Shown one piece after another: positions 25,501 through 33,069 of a DNA stretch of 34,423 bases. Under the pieces are notes generated by a model. It did no database searches. It was not told where the DNA came from and worked only from the letters and a program-made list of their open reading frames with translations. The DNA comes from an uncultured Clostridia bacterium. GTDB lineage: Bacteria > Bacillota > Clostridia > TANB77 > CAG-508. The position numbers were made by a program, and so were the translations under genes. The DNA lies in contig CALXQP010000008.1 in NCBI GenBank assembly GCA_944390695.1, positions 1-34,423 on the forward strand. The letters run 5' to 3'. The first letter of the stretch is position 1. Every line of letters begins with the position of its first letter.

Positions 25501-28500
25501 AAACAATTGCAATTTTATTTGGTGTTTTATTTGCTTGCTCCTCAAATAACTGAATTACAGTCTTATCCTTTGGATATGTTTTATTTAGATCGTTAAATTC
25601 AAATAATATCCTATTTTTTTCGTCTTTTGAAGTTATTTGAATATCTCTAATCTTTGTTTGAATATTTTCCACAACATATTTAATTGTATTCATATAATGT
25701 TCAAATAATCTTTCAATTGTTTGTTTTTCAAATAAATCTGTACAATATTCTACATTTATTGTATGTGTTTTAGGTTTTATTTCCAATGACAAATTAAATT
25801 TAGATATATTATTATCTAATTCTACTATTTTACAGTCTTTTTCACCAATTTTAATTATGTTTTCTTCTTTGTTTTGATATGTAAATAATATATCAAATAA
25901 TGGATTTCTAGAAGTATCACTCTTAACTCCCAACTTTTTTACTAACATATCAAAAGGATATGGTTGATTTGATAAATCTTCTAAAACTTGATTTTTAATC
26001 TCATTCAAAAATTCACCAAATGTTTCTTCAGGATTTACTTTCCCTCTAATTACTATATTATTTACAAACATACCTATCATTCTTTTTGTCTCATTTATAT
26101 CTCTATTAGCCATTGGGCTACCTAGAATTATATCATCTTGACCTGTATATTTATATAATAATATAATAAATGCAGATATGAAAAACATATATGGAGAAAC
26201 ACCAATTTTTTTAGCATATCTTTCTATTTTTCTAAAATATTTTTCGTTAATTACATTAGTTATTTTACTTCCTTTATAAGTTCTATTTGCAGATAAAGTG
26301 TAATCATATGGTAAATTCAATTGTTCAAAATCTGAATCTTTAAGCTTTTCTACCCAATATTTTTCATGTTCTTTTAGTTCTTCACTTTGGTTATACTTAT
26401 TTTCCCAAACTGCATAATCTTTATATTGAATTGGAATTTTCTTTAAATTATCTCCATTATATATTCTATTAAACTCTATAATCAAATTATTTAATCCTGC
26501 ACCATCCATTATAATATGATGAGTATCAACTAATATAAGAGTTTTCTTATTATCTATATAATGTAATTCAACTCTAATTAAAGGCTCTTTTTCTAAATTA
26601 AATGGTTTTGAAAAGTTTTTAGTAATTTCTTTTATCTCATCTTCACTGTTTTCAAATACAGGTATATCTAATTCTAGTTTTTCAGTAATTTTTTGTACTA
26701 CATCATTATCTTTTAATATAAATGAAGTTCTTAGAGTACTATGTCTTTCAATAATTTTATTAAATATTTCTTTTACTCTATTAATATCCAAAATCTCATC
26801 AACCATAATTCCGCCAGGCATATTATAAACAGTATTTTGTTCACCTATCATTTTAGAATTATAATAAATTCTTTTTTGTGCAGAAGAAAGTGGATATACT
26901 TCTTGCTCAGGTGCTTTTTCTATTTTTATTTTTGCAAAACCTTTAGCTTGATTTTCTCTAATAATATCTGAAATATCTTTTAAAGTTTTATTTGACATTA
27001 TATCTTTTATATATATTTGTACATTAAATTTAGATGATATTTTAGTAGATAATGTAATTGCTGTTAAAGAATCTCCTCCTAAATCTAATAAATTATCTGC
27101 TAAACTTACTTTTTCTGAATGTACTATTTTTTTAACTATTTCTAGTAATTGTTTATCAATTTCATTTCTTACTTCTATTTTTTCTTTCAAATTTTCTTTC
27201 AATATAGGCATTGGTAAAGCTTTTTTATCAATTTTTCCATTTGGAGTATATGGCAATTCATCTAATTTTATAAAATATTGTGGTACCATATATTGTGGCA
27301 ATTTATTTTGTAACCCAATTTTAATTGTTTCTTCACTAATAGGTGCATTTGTAGTGTAATAAGCACATAAGGCATCTCTTCCATTTACTAGTTTTTTTAC
27401 AACAACTGCATTTGTTATACTATATATTGATGAAATTTGTTTTTCTATTTCAGAAAGTTCTACTCTCAAACCTCTAATTTTTACTTGATTATCAATTCTT
27501 CCAAAACATTTAATTTCTCCATTTTCATCAAATGTTCCCAAATCTCCTACTTTATACATAATTTTCCCATCAATAAATGGATTTTGCACAAAACTTTCTT
27601 TAGTTTGTGTTTCTTTATTCATATATCCTTTTCCTACGCCATCACCTGATATGTATATTTCTCCTATTGTTCCTTGTGGCATAAGTTTTTTATTTTTATT
27701 TAATATATAAATTTGTGTATTATGTATAGGTCTTCCTATTGTTATATCACTTTGATTTGTTACATTTGCTACAGCAGAAAATATCGTTGTTTCAGATGGA
27801 CCATATCCATTATAAATTGTAACATCTGGTATAATTTCTTTTATTTCATCTACAAGAGTTTTTGGAAGTTGTTCACCTGCAAGCATAATATATTTTAGAC
27901 TTTGCAAATTTTCTTTATTTTTTACATTCTCTAAATGAAATTTCATTATAGATGGAGTTGTTTGCATAATTTCTACTTGGTTTGTTTTTATAATTCTTTC
28001 CAATTCTGAAGTCATTTTTTGTTCATTTTCATTTGTCATATATATAGTTAAACCTCTTGTTAATGAAATTAATGATTCAAATTCAAATATATCAAATGAA
28101 ACTGTTGTAATTGAAAGTATTTTATGTTGTTTTCCATCTTTTAAATAATCTATCTTATTTTTCATTGAATTATAGAAATTGCTTAAATTTTTCTGTTTTA
28201 ACATTACCCCTTTTGGAGTTCCTGTTGAACCTGATGTATAAATTAAATATGATAAATCTTCAGGTTTTGATATATTTTCTAAATTAGTTTTATTATTTTC
28301 ATATAATTCATTACCTAATTTGATATTGATTACTTTTTTATCAGTCTTGAATTTTGGTTGTTTCTTAACTAATAATATATTTGAATTACTATCTTGTAAC
28401 ATATATTGAATTCTCTCAGCAGGATAATCTGGAGCAATTGGAATAAAACTTCCTCCAGCTTTTAATGTTGCTAATATTGCTATCATCATTTCAAATGAAC

Positions 28501-30055
28501 GCTCTACCATAATTCCAACAATAGAATTATTTGTTACACCAGATTTTCTAAGTTTATTTGCTAAACTATTTGCTTTTTCATTTAAATCTTTATATGTCAT
28601 TTTCTTATTTTCAAAAACAATTGCTATATTTGTAGGTGTTTCTTCTGCTTGTTTTTCAAAATATTTAATTATTGGAATATTTTCATCATATTCTAATTCT
28701 GTTTTATTAAAATCTGTAATTAATTTCTTTTTTTCTTCTTTTGTTACTATATCAATATCTTTTAATATTATATTTTCTTTAGAAATTACTTGTTTTATAA
28801 TATTTATTATTCTTTTATGTATATTTTCTATATCTGAACTTTCATAAATACTTGTTTTATAATCATACGCAATATTTAAACTTCCTGTATCATTTAAATC
28901 AAAAATTTGAATATCCATATTATCTGCACAATATCCATTAAAATTCCATTCAGTCTCATAAACTACATCTCCACCACTCATTTGTGCATTTGTAATTTGA
29001 TAAGATAATAAAATATTGTACAAATTTGGTATATTTTTATTTTTTTCTCTCAAATTTTCCAAAAAGCATTGATATGAATATTTTTGGTGTTTCAACATAT
29101 TCATTGAATCAATTGCTATATTTTTAATAAAAGTTTTAAAATCATCTTCTTGTTTTAAATTAATTTTAAATGGCGTCATATTTATAAACATTCCTGGTGC
29201 ATTTTTTTCTTTAAAATTTGTTCTATTTAATATTGGTGTTCCAATAACGAATTCATCTAAATTAGATATTTCTCCTATATATATTGCATAAATTCCCATA
29301 AAAAAATTGTATAAAGATATATTATTGTATTTGCAATATTGTTTGATTTCTTCTACAAATTTTTCATCTAATTTAAATAATTTTCTTTCTCCTGCTGGAT
29401 TGCTTTCATCACAATTTGTTTTGCTTCCTGGTATTGTTGCAACTTCAGGAATTGTTTGGAATTTTTCTTCCCAATATTTTTTGTCTTTTTCAAATTTTTC
29501 GCTTTTTAGATATTGTTCCTCAGATTTGATATAATCTATATATGAATATATAGCTTCTGTTTCTATTTTTTGATTTTGTTTTAATTCTGAATATGTTTTG
29601 ATTATTTCATTACAAGAAAGCGCAAGTGTCCACGCATCAGCAATGATATGGTGAATATTAATAATAAACGCACCTTCACCATTATTAAATTTAATGATAT
29701 AAAAATTAAATAACTCTGAATTTTCAAGCACAAATGGCTTTTGAATAATTTTTTTTCTTACTTTTTCTAATTCTTTTTGATCAGCAACATTAATGATATC
29801 TATCTTGATTGGCTCATCAGATAATACCTGTTTTACTTCTCCATCTTTTATTTTTAGACGCAATTTAAAATTATCGTGCTTTTTATACACAATTTCCATA
29901 GCTTCTTTTAATTTTTCAAATTCTACTTTTTCTTTAATTGTTGCTGTTCCACATATTGTGTTTATACTACTTCCTTTGTAGTATTCCTCTGTTACCCAAA
30001 TTGATTTTTGTGAATTTGTTAATCCCCACATTTTCTCTAACATCCTTTTCCCCAT
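22574..30055 (-). CDS. Two-module nonribosomal peptide synthetase with reductase release (C-A-T-C-A-T-R)
   Basis: 2493 residues. Order: condensation 1 (about 1-440; HHIIADAW at 135-142), adenylation 1 (about 465-950; YTSGSTG at 606-612, NGKIDK Lys941), carrier 1 (Ser996 in LGGDSL), condensation 2 (about 1055-1490; HHIIMDG at 1179-1185), adenylation 2 (about 1510-1990; YTSGSTG at 1648-1654, Lys1978), carrier 2 (Ser2034 in CGGDSI), and a thioester reductase (about 2105-2493; TGVTGFLG with Gly2116, Tyr2284 and Lys2288 of YVRSK). No epimerase or thioesterase is present. NAD(P)H-dependent release should give a dipeptide aldehyde, which may be N-acylated or may cyclise to a pyrazinone. Such enzymes are known from gut Clostridia and as AusA of staphylococci. 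The outermost ATG is given; the ATG at 30043 is also plausible. Base composition matches the neighbours. Confidence 0.96.
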   Translation of the reverse strand: MGKRMLEKMWGLTNSQKSIWVTEEYYKGSSINTICGTATIKEKVEFEKLKEAMEIVYKKHDNFKLRLKIKDGEVKQVLSDEPIKIDIINVADQKELEKVRKKIIQKPFVLENSELFNFYIIKFNNGEGAFIINIHHIIADAWTLALSCNEIIKTYSELKQNQKIETEAIYSYIDYIKSEEQYLKSEKFEKDKKYWEEKFQTIPEVATIPGSKTNCDESNPAGERKLFKLDEKFVEEIKQYCKYNNISLYNFFMGIYAIYIGEISNLDEFVIGTPILNRTNFKEKNAPGMFINMTPFKINLKQEDDFKTFIKNIAIDSMNMLKHQKYSYQCFLENLREKNKNIPNLYNILLSYQITNAQMSGGDVVYETEWNFNGYCADNMDIQIFDLNDTGSLNIAYDYKTSIYESSDIENIHKRIINIIKQVISKENIILKDIDIVTKEEKKKLITDFNKTELEYDENIPIIKYFEKQAEETPTNIAIVFENKKMTYKDLNEKANSLANKLRKSGVTNNSIVGIMVERSFEMMIAILATLKAGGSFIPIAPDYPAERIQYMLQDSNSNILLVKKQPKFKTDKKVINIKLGNELYENNKTNLENISKPEDLSYLIYTSGSTGTPKGVMLKQKNLSNFYNSMKNKIDYLKDGKQHKILSITTVSFDIFEFESLISLTRGLTIYMTNENEQKMTSELERIIKTNQVEIMQTTPSIMKFHLENVKNKENLQSLKYIMLAGEQLPKTLVDEIKEIIPDVTIYNGYGPSETTIFSAVANVTNQSDITIGRPIHNTQIYILNKNKKLMPQGTIGEIYISGDGVGKGYMNKETQTKESFVQNPFIDGKIMYKVGDLGTFDENGEIKCFGRIDNQVKIRGLRVELSEIEKQISSIYSITNAVVVKKLVNGRDALCAYYTTNAPISEETIKIGLQNKLPQYMVPQYFIKLDELPYTPNGKIDKKALPMPILKENLKEKIEVRNEIDKQLLEIVKKIVHSEKVSLADNLLDLGGDSLTAITLSTKISSKFNVQIYIKDIMSNKTLKDISDIIRENQAKGFAKIKIEKAPEQEVYPLSSAQKRIYYNSKMIGEQNTVYNMPGGIMVDEILDINRVKEIFNKIIERHSTLRTSFILKDNDVVQKITEKLELDIPVFENSEDEIKEITKNFSKPFNLEKEPLIRVELHYIDNKKTLILVDTHHIIMDGAGLNNLIIEFNRIYNGDNLKKIPIQYKDYAVWENKYNQSEELKEHEKYWVEKLKDSDFEQLNLPYDYTLSANRTYKGSKITNVINEKYFRKIERYAKKIGVSPYMFFISAFIILLYKYTGQDDIILGSPMANRDINETKRMIGMFVNNIVIRGKVNPEETFGEFLNEIKNQVLEDLSNQPYPFDMLVKKLGVKSDTSRNPLFDILFTYQNKEENIIKIGEKDCKIVELDNNISKFNLSLEIKPKTHTINVEYCTDLFEKQTIERLFEHYMNTIKYVVENIQTKIRDIQITSKDEKNRILFEFNDLNKTYPKDKTVIQLFEEQANKTPNKIAIVFDGNELTYKELNERANQLANYMIKQGITSGDIIPILLDKSLEAIIAIIAILKIGCAYLPIDIGYPKERIEYILKDSNAKILLTSRELNLDARLLIKSIYIDLDTETIYSSKDIQNINYNGKNSDLAYIMYTSGSTGRPKGVMIENKSIVRLVKNPNYIKFEENDKILQTGSIVFDACTFEIWGALLNGLELYIIRKEELLDAEQLHTYILKNKISVLWLTAPLFNQLVEENPHMFRTVRCVLTGGDVLSCKHVNMVKTANPDLIIINGYGPTENTTFSCCHKIEKKYKNAIPIGKPISNSTCYIMSKNGNLQPIGIPGELWVGGDGVAKGYLNNPDLTKEKFIKNPFGSGTVYKTGDLTKWNSDGTIEFMGRIDSQIKIRGFRVELSEITTIVNLYDDINEAYTVYKDVKNEKAICTYIVAKKQIDIDQLKTYMSKFLPQYMIPKYIVQLKSLPKNQNGKIDKNALPDIVNQYQDKKDFIEPSSDIEKKIAKIFEDILKVEKISIDDNFFECGGDSISAMRLQIEALKNDINITYGDIFKYPTVKLLADYIENDTEIHLINTMKGVEKYDGIINKNTVENLSNKNLEYTPIGNVLLTGVTGFLGAHILDSYLKQEKGIIYCLIRNKNHMSSLDRLKNTLHFYFEDKYDKYIGNRIICIEGDITQENLGLSEQEYKNLGNDITTVIHSAALVKHFGNYKEFEEINVKGTKRVVDFCKRFNVRLMHISTISVSGNNFAEGAFIENEIKEDIIYGENRFYVRQNLENLYVRSKFLAEKEVLDGILNGLNAYILRMGNLTSRYSEGKFQQNHLENAFVGRIKTFLQIGCVPDYMTKGYVEFTPIDYSADAIIKIANHYNKEFSILHILNYKHLPLIKFYDILKELGINVNIVSSEEFLKVVDEILHDKDKSNILQGIIQDFDSNRKLIYESNIKITEDFTKDFLKKLNFEWPEIDIKYIRKYLEYLIEIGYLNIKLKGD

Positions 30056-30078
30056 TTTTTATAATATTATCCTGCTTT

Positions 30079-30107
30079 ATTATACCACTATATTACAAAT
30101 TTTGCAA
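30079..30107 (-). promoter_or_regulatory. Extended -10 promoter for the NRPS-kinase operon
   Basis: On the minus strand, TTGCAA (30102-30107), 17 bases, then TATAAT (30079-30084), preceded by TGG as in extended -10 promoters. The leader would be only about 15-30 bases. The rest of the NRPS-htrA gap (30108-30319) is AT-rich with no clear plus-strand promoter. Confidence 0.65.
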
Positions 30108-30319
30108 ATTTTTCTAGAAATTTGTCAAAAAATGTTTTTATCAATTTAAAATTTTTTCAGTTTCGCTATTTTTTTCAAATTCACCTCTTAGGCTTTCCAA
30201 ACTACAATTCTCACTTAAAAATCATTTCTACTCATTACCTAAAAAAGAAAATGTATCTAAAAAATGATTATTTTTTTAAAATTGTTTCATACTTAATAAA
30301 AAACATTTAGGAGAAAACT

Positions 30320-31435
30320 ATGTTAAAAAAAATTAGAAGAATTTTATTATTTTTAATATTAATCAGTATAATTGCAATATCAATTTATTATTTGTATATT
30401 ACATATAATCAAATTGAAATTACACCAAATTATGAAATTAAGCGTACTGAATCCACAATTGATTTACAAACTGTGGAAAACGTCACTCAAGAAAGTGAAA
30501 CAATTGCAAATGTTTTAGAAAAATTTTCCCAAAGTGTTGTAGGAATATCAAAAATAAAATCACATTCTACATCAATATTTTCCAGTTCAAATTCGATAAA
30601 TGAATTAGGGCTTGGAACTGGAATAATAGTTTCAAGTAATGGCTATATTTTAAGTAATTGCCATGTTACAGGAGAAGAACTTTCAACATGTTACATTACT
30701 TTAGAAAATGGCTATACTTATGAGGGTTCTGTAGTTTGGTGTGACAAAGAACTAGATTTATCATTAACTAAAATTGATGCTACAAATTTAACATATGCAA
30801 CACTTGGAAACTCATCTAATATAAAATCTGGTCAAACTGTTTATGCAATTGGAAATCCAATTGGTTATGAATTTAGGCGAACTACTACTTCTGGAATTAT
30901 AAGTGCTACAAATAGAACAATACGTATAGAAGAAAATGACAGTGTTTCATATATGACAGATTTAATACAAACAGATGCATCAATAAATCCTGGAAATAGT
31001 GGTGGTCCATTAATTAATCCATCAGGAGAAGTTATTGGAGTTAATACTGTAAAAATATCTTCTGCTGAAGGAATTGGCTTTGCTGTTCCAATTAATGCAG
31101 TAAAACCAGTTATTGAAAAATTTATAAATGAAAATAAATTTGATGAAGCATTTCTTGGAATATATGCTTATGATAAAGAAGTTATTCCATATATTTCATC
31201 TACTCCAAACTTCACATCTGGAATCTATGTTGTTCATATTGATGAAAATAGTCCTGCAATTTCTAGTGGAATTCAAACAGGTGATATTATAACATCAATT
31301 GATAGTAAAGTAATTAACAATATGATTGAATTAAAAGAATATATTTACTCAAAAATACCTGGTGAAACCATTTCTATTAATATTAGTCGTGGTCATATAA
31401 CTAGAACTTTTAATATTGTACTATCACAAAAATAA
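30320..31435 (+). CDS. Membrane-anchored HtrA/DegP-type serine protease
   Basis: 371 residues. An N-terminal hydrophobic anchor (about 8-28) is followed by a short linker and a trypsin-like protease domain. The triad is His115 (SNCHV), Asp146 (ELDLSL) and Ser227 (NPGNSGGPL). The C-terminal PDZ domain (about 275-371) includes GIQTGDIITSIDSKVI. The protein would sit outside the membrane and degrade misfolded exported proteins. A cysteine precedes the catalytic histidine where alanine or asparagine is usual. AGGAGA lies before the ATG. It is divergent from the NRPS, with 264 bases between them, and is the last gene before a small ORF. The family is clear; which htrA paralogue it is cannot be said. 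Confidence 0.95.
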   Translation: MLKKIRRILLFLILISIIAISIYYLYITYNQIEITPNYEIKRTESTIDLQTVENVTQESETIANVLEKFSQSVVGISKIKSHSTSIFSSSNSINELGLGTGIIVSSNGYILSNCHVTGEELSTCYITLENGYTYEGSVVWCDKELDLSLTKIDATNLTYATLGNSSNIKSGQTVYAIGNPIGYEFRRTTTSGIISATNRTIRIEENDSVSYMTDLIQTDASINPGNSGGPLINPSGEVIGVNTVKISSAEGIGFAVPINAVKPVIEKFINENKFDEAFLGIYAYDKEVIPYISSTPNFTSGIYVVHIDENSPAISSGIQTGDIITSIDSKVINNMIELKEYIYSKIPGETISINISRGHITRTFNIVLSQK

Positions 31436-31534
31436 TTTTTCATATAATATTTAGCCGTTTTTATATATTTCAAATTTTTTCTTTTTTATTTATGTTATAA
31501 TCTTTTTGTGCACAATAGAAAAGAGGGGATTTTA

Positions 31535-31684
31535 ATGAAAAAGATTATAGGAAAAGTTATTGGCGATATTCATATTGTTGTTTGTGAAACTCCTGATGGA
31601 CATAAATTCTTTAAATTGAATGCAAATAATCAAGATATATTACCTATCCTTGACACTATTGAAGATACTTTGAGCGTATATTAA
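31535..31684 (+). CDS. Small 49-residue protein, unknown
   Basis: The frame encodes 49 residues starting MKKIIGKVIGDIHIVVCETP and ending TLSVY. AGAGGGG lies seven bases before the ATG, a TATAAT box lies at 31496-31501, and a terminator follows at 31715-31768. These signals make it a likely real gene despite its length. It is neither strongly hydrophobic nor basic and has a single cysteine. The pattern suggests a small soluble beta-rich protein. No family is recognised. Confidence 0.6.
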   Translation: MKKIIGKVIGDIHIVVCETPDGHKFFKLNANNQDILPILDTIEDTLSVY

Positions 31685-31714
31685 TTTGCACTTATCAGTA
31701 TTTTTATTAGAAGA

Positions 31715-31768
31715 GGGGCCTAAATTAGATGCTGCTGAAAAAGTAGACCTAAATTAGGAACCCTTTTT
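31715..31768 (+). terminator. Terminator after the 49-residue ORF
   Basis: GGGGCCTAAATTAG (from 31715) pairs with CTAAATTAGG plus CCC (31748-31763) with one mismatch and a small bulge, followed by TTTTT. The two arms also contain a direct repeat of CCTAAATTAG. The stretch 31769-31885 holds nothing recognisable. Confidence 0.6.
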
Positions 31769-31885
31769 ATTTTATATACTAAGGAATTTATACTTTCTTA
31801 TTATGTAAAAAGTTACAATCTCTTGCTTTTTGAGACTTTCTCTTTATATCCTGAAACTCAAATCAGGTGAGAACAAATTATTCAC

Positions 31886-31914
31886 TTGACTTTTCAAATT
31901 TTTAATTTTACAAT
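31886..31914 (+). promoter_or_regulatory. Sigma-A promoter for the BAX-inhibitor-1 family gene
   Basis: TTGACT (31886-31891), 17 bases, then TACAAT (31909-31914). An AT-rich leader of about 75 bases follows before the start codon. Confidence 0.65.
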
Positions 31915-31996
31915 ATATCCATATGGAATAAATTAGTTATATTTTATTGTTTATTTTTTTAAATTTAATATATATTATTATAAAGGTGGTGAAATT

Positions 31997-32680
31997 ATGG
32001 AATCTTATGAAGATGGTTATGCTATTCGATCAATAGATACAAATTCTGTCCTAAAAAATACATTTTTTAGAATGTTTTTAGGTTTATTAGCAAGTGCTGG
32101 TACAGCTTTTTATGTATATGAATCTGGATTATATATTTCAGTTATTATGGGAGGATATTTTTATGCTTTAGCCATAGCAGAACTTGTTGTAGTTTTAATA
32201 TTTTCTCTATTATTTAAAAAACTTTCTCCTGCACTTGTTACTATATTATTTTTCGGATATGCATTTTTAAATGGTTTTACTTTATCTGTTGTTTTTGCAG
32301 CATTTGAATTTACATCTGTAACTTATGCATTTGCTGGAACTGCAGTTCTTTTTGGTGCTTTAGCTCTTGTTGGATATACAACAAAAAGAGATATCTCAAA
32401 ATTTGGAACTATCTTAAGTATCGCTCTTCTAGTAGGTCTTGTTTTAACAATTATTAATATCTTTTTAGGAAATACTTTTTTAGATATAGCTTTAGATTGG
32501 GCAATTTTGTTTATTTTCTGTGGATTGACAATTTATGATATAAATAAAATTAAACTTATGCAAGAATCCGGATTTTGTGATGATGAAAAATTATATGTTT
32601 ATGGTGCAATGCAACTTTATTTAGATTTTATTAACATCTTCTTACGAATTTTATCTTTATTTGGTAAGCGTAGAGATTAA
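31997..32680 (+). CDS. BAX inhibitor-1 (YccA/YetJ-type) family membrane protein
   Basis: 227 residues with about seven hydrophobic helices after a short polar N-terminus. The arrangement and the C-terminal segment (AILFIFCGLTIYDINKIK and YGAMQLYLDFINIFLRIL) match the bacterial BI-1/TMBIM family. B. subtilis YetJ of this family is a pH-sensitive calcium leak channel, and E. coli YccA interacts with FtsH. The acidic residue in IYDINK fits the calcium-gating aspartates of the family. AAGGTGGTG lies before the ATG. It is a single gene with its own promoter and terminator. Its precise role here is unknown. Confidence 0.92.
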   Translation: MESYEDGYAIRSIDTNSVLKNTFFRMFLGLLASAGTAFYVYESGLYISVIMGGYFYALAIAELVVVLIFSLLFKKLSPALVTILFFGYAFLNGFTLSVVFAAFEFTSVTYAFAGTAVLFGALALVGYTTKRDISKFGTILSIALLVGLVLTIINIFLGNTFLDIALDWAILFIFCGLTIYDINKIKLMQESGFCDDEKLYVYGAMQLYLDFINIFLRILSLFGKRRD

Positions 32681-32696
32681 TTTTATCTTATTTTTT

Positions 32697-32750
32697 ACAA
32701 GAGTAAAATTAGATTTTATAATTAGATTTTACTCTTGTATTTAATTTTTT
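32697..32750 (+). terminator. Terminator after the BAX-inhibitor-1 gene
   Basis: Perfect 13-base arms ACAAGAGTAAAAT (32697-32709) and ATTTTACTCTTGT (32726-32738) have a 16-base AT-rich loop and a T-rich tail. Confidence 0.85.
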
Positions 32751-32771
32751 CATATTTTTTATAAAAAATAC

Positions 32772-32800
32772 TTGAATTCATCTAAATTTTATGATATTAT
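32772..32800 (+). promoter_or_regulatory. Promoter for tRNA-Pro
   Basis: TTGAAT (32772-32777), 17 bases, then TATTAT (32795-32800), preceded by TGA as in an extended -10. The mature tRNA begins about 28 bases after the -10. Confidence 0.6.
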
Positions 32801-32828
32801 ATATAAGCGTTGAGCAAAAAAATATTAT

Positions 32829-32904
32829 CGAGGCGTAGCGCAGTTGGTAGCGCGCGTGGTTTGGGACCATGAGGTCGCAGGTTCGATCCCTGTCGCCTCG
32901 ACCA
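32829..32904 (+). tRNA. tRNA-Pro (anticodon UGG)
   Basis: A complete cloverleaf: acceptor arms CGAGGCG and CGCCTCG, D-arm with AGTTGGTAGC, anticodon loop TTTGGGA (anticodon TGG), and T-arm with GGTTCGATCC. The discriminator A and CCA are encoded. A terminator hairpin follows directly. Confidence 0.97.
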
Positions 32905-32908
32905 GAAA

Positions 32909-32937
32909 AAGGAGCTTTTTACAAGCTCCTTAAATTG
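32909..32937 (+). terminator. Terminator after tRNA-Pro
   Basis: AAGGAGCTT (32909-32917) pairs perfectly with AAGCTCCTT (32923-32931). A T-rich stretch follows after a short gap. Confidence 0.75.
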
Positions 32938-33005
32938 TTTTTGGGCTATTTTAAGCCTTTTTCTTTTCTCAAACTTTTTCAAAATTTCTCTATATTTGTG
33001 TTACT

Positions 33006-33059
33006 GCATTCAATGTTGCATTCATAGAAAATAATTTGAATGTAATAATTGCATTCAAT
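33006..33059. repeat. GCATTCAAT repeats between tRNA-Pro and the phosphatase gene
   Basis: GCATTCAAT occurs at 33006-33014 and 33051-33059, with a near copy, GCATTCAT, at 33018-33025. The inverse TTGAATG lies near 33036. The last two can form a 7-base stem just after the phosphatase stop codon. The function is unknown. Confidence 0.5.
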
Positions 33060-33069
33060 ATAAAATATA

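Noticed and set aside
22574-30055. Siderophore or lantibiotic-type function for the large synthetase
   Set aside because: No cyclisation, thioesterase or hydroxylation domains and no iron-uptake or lanthionine genes; the reductase end points to an aldehyde.
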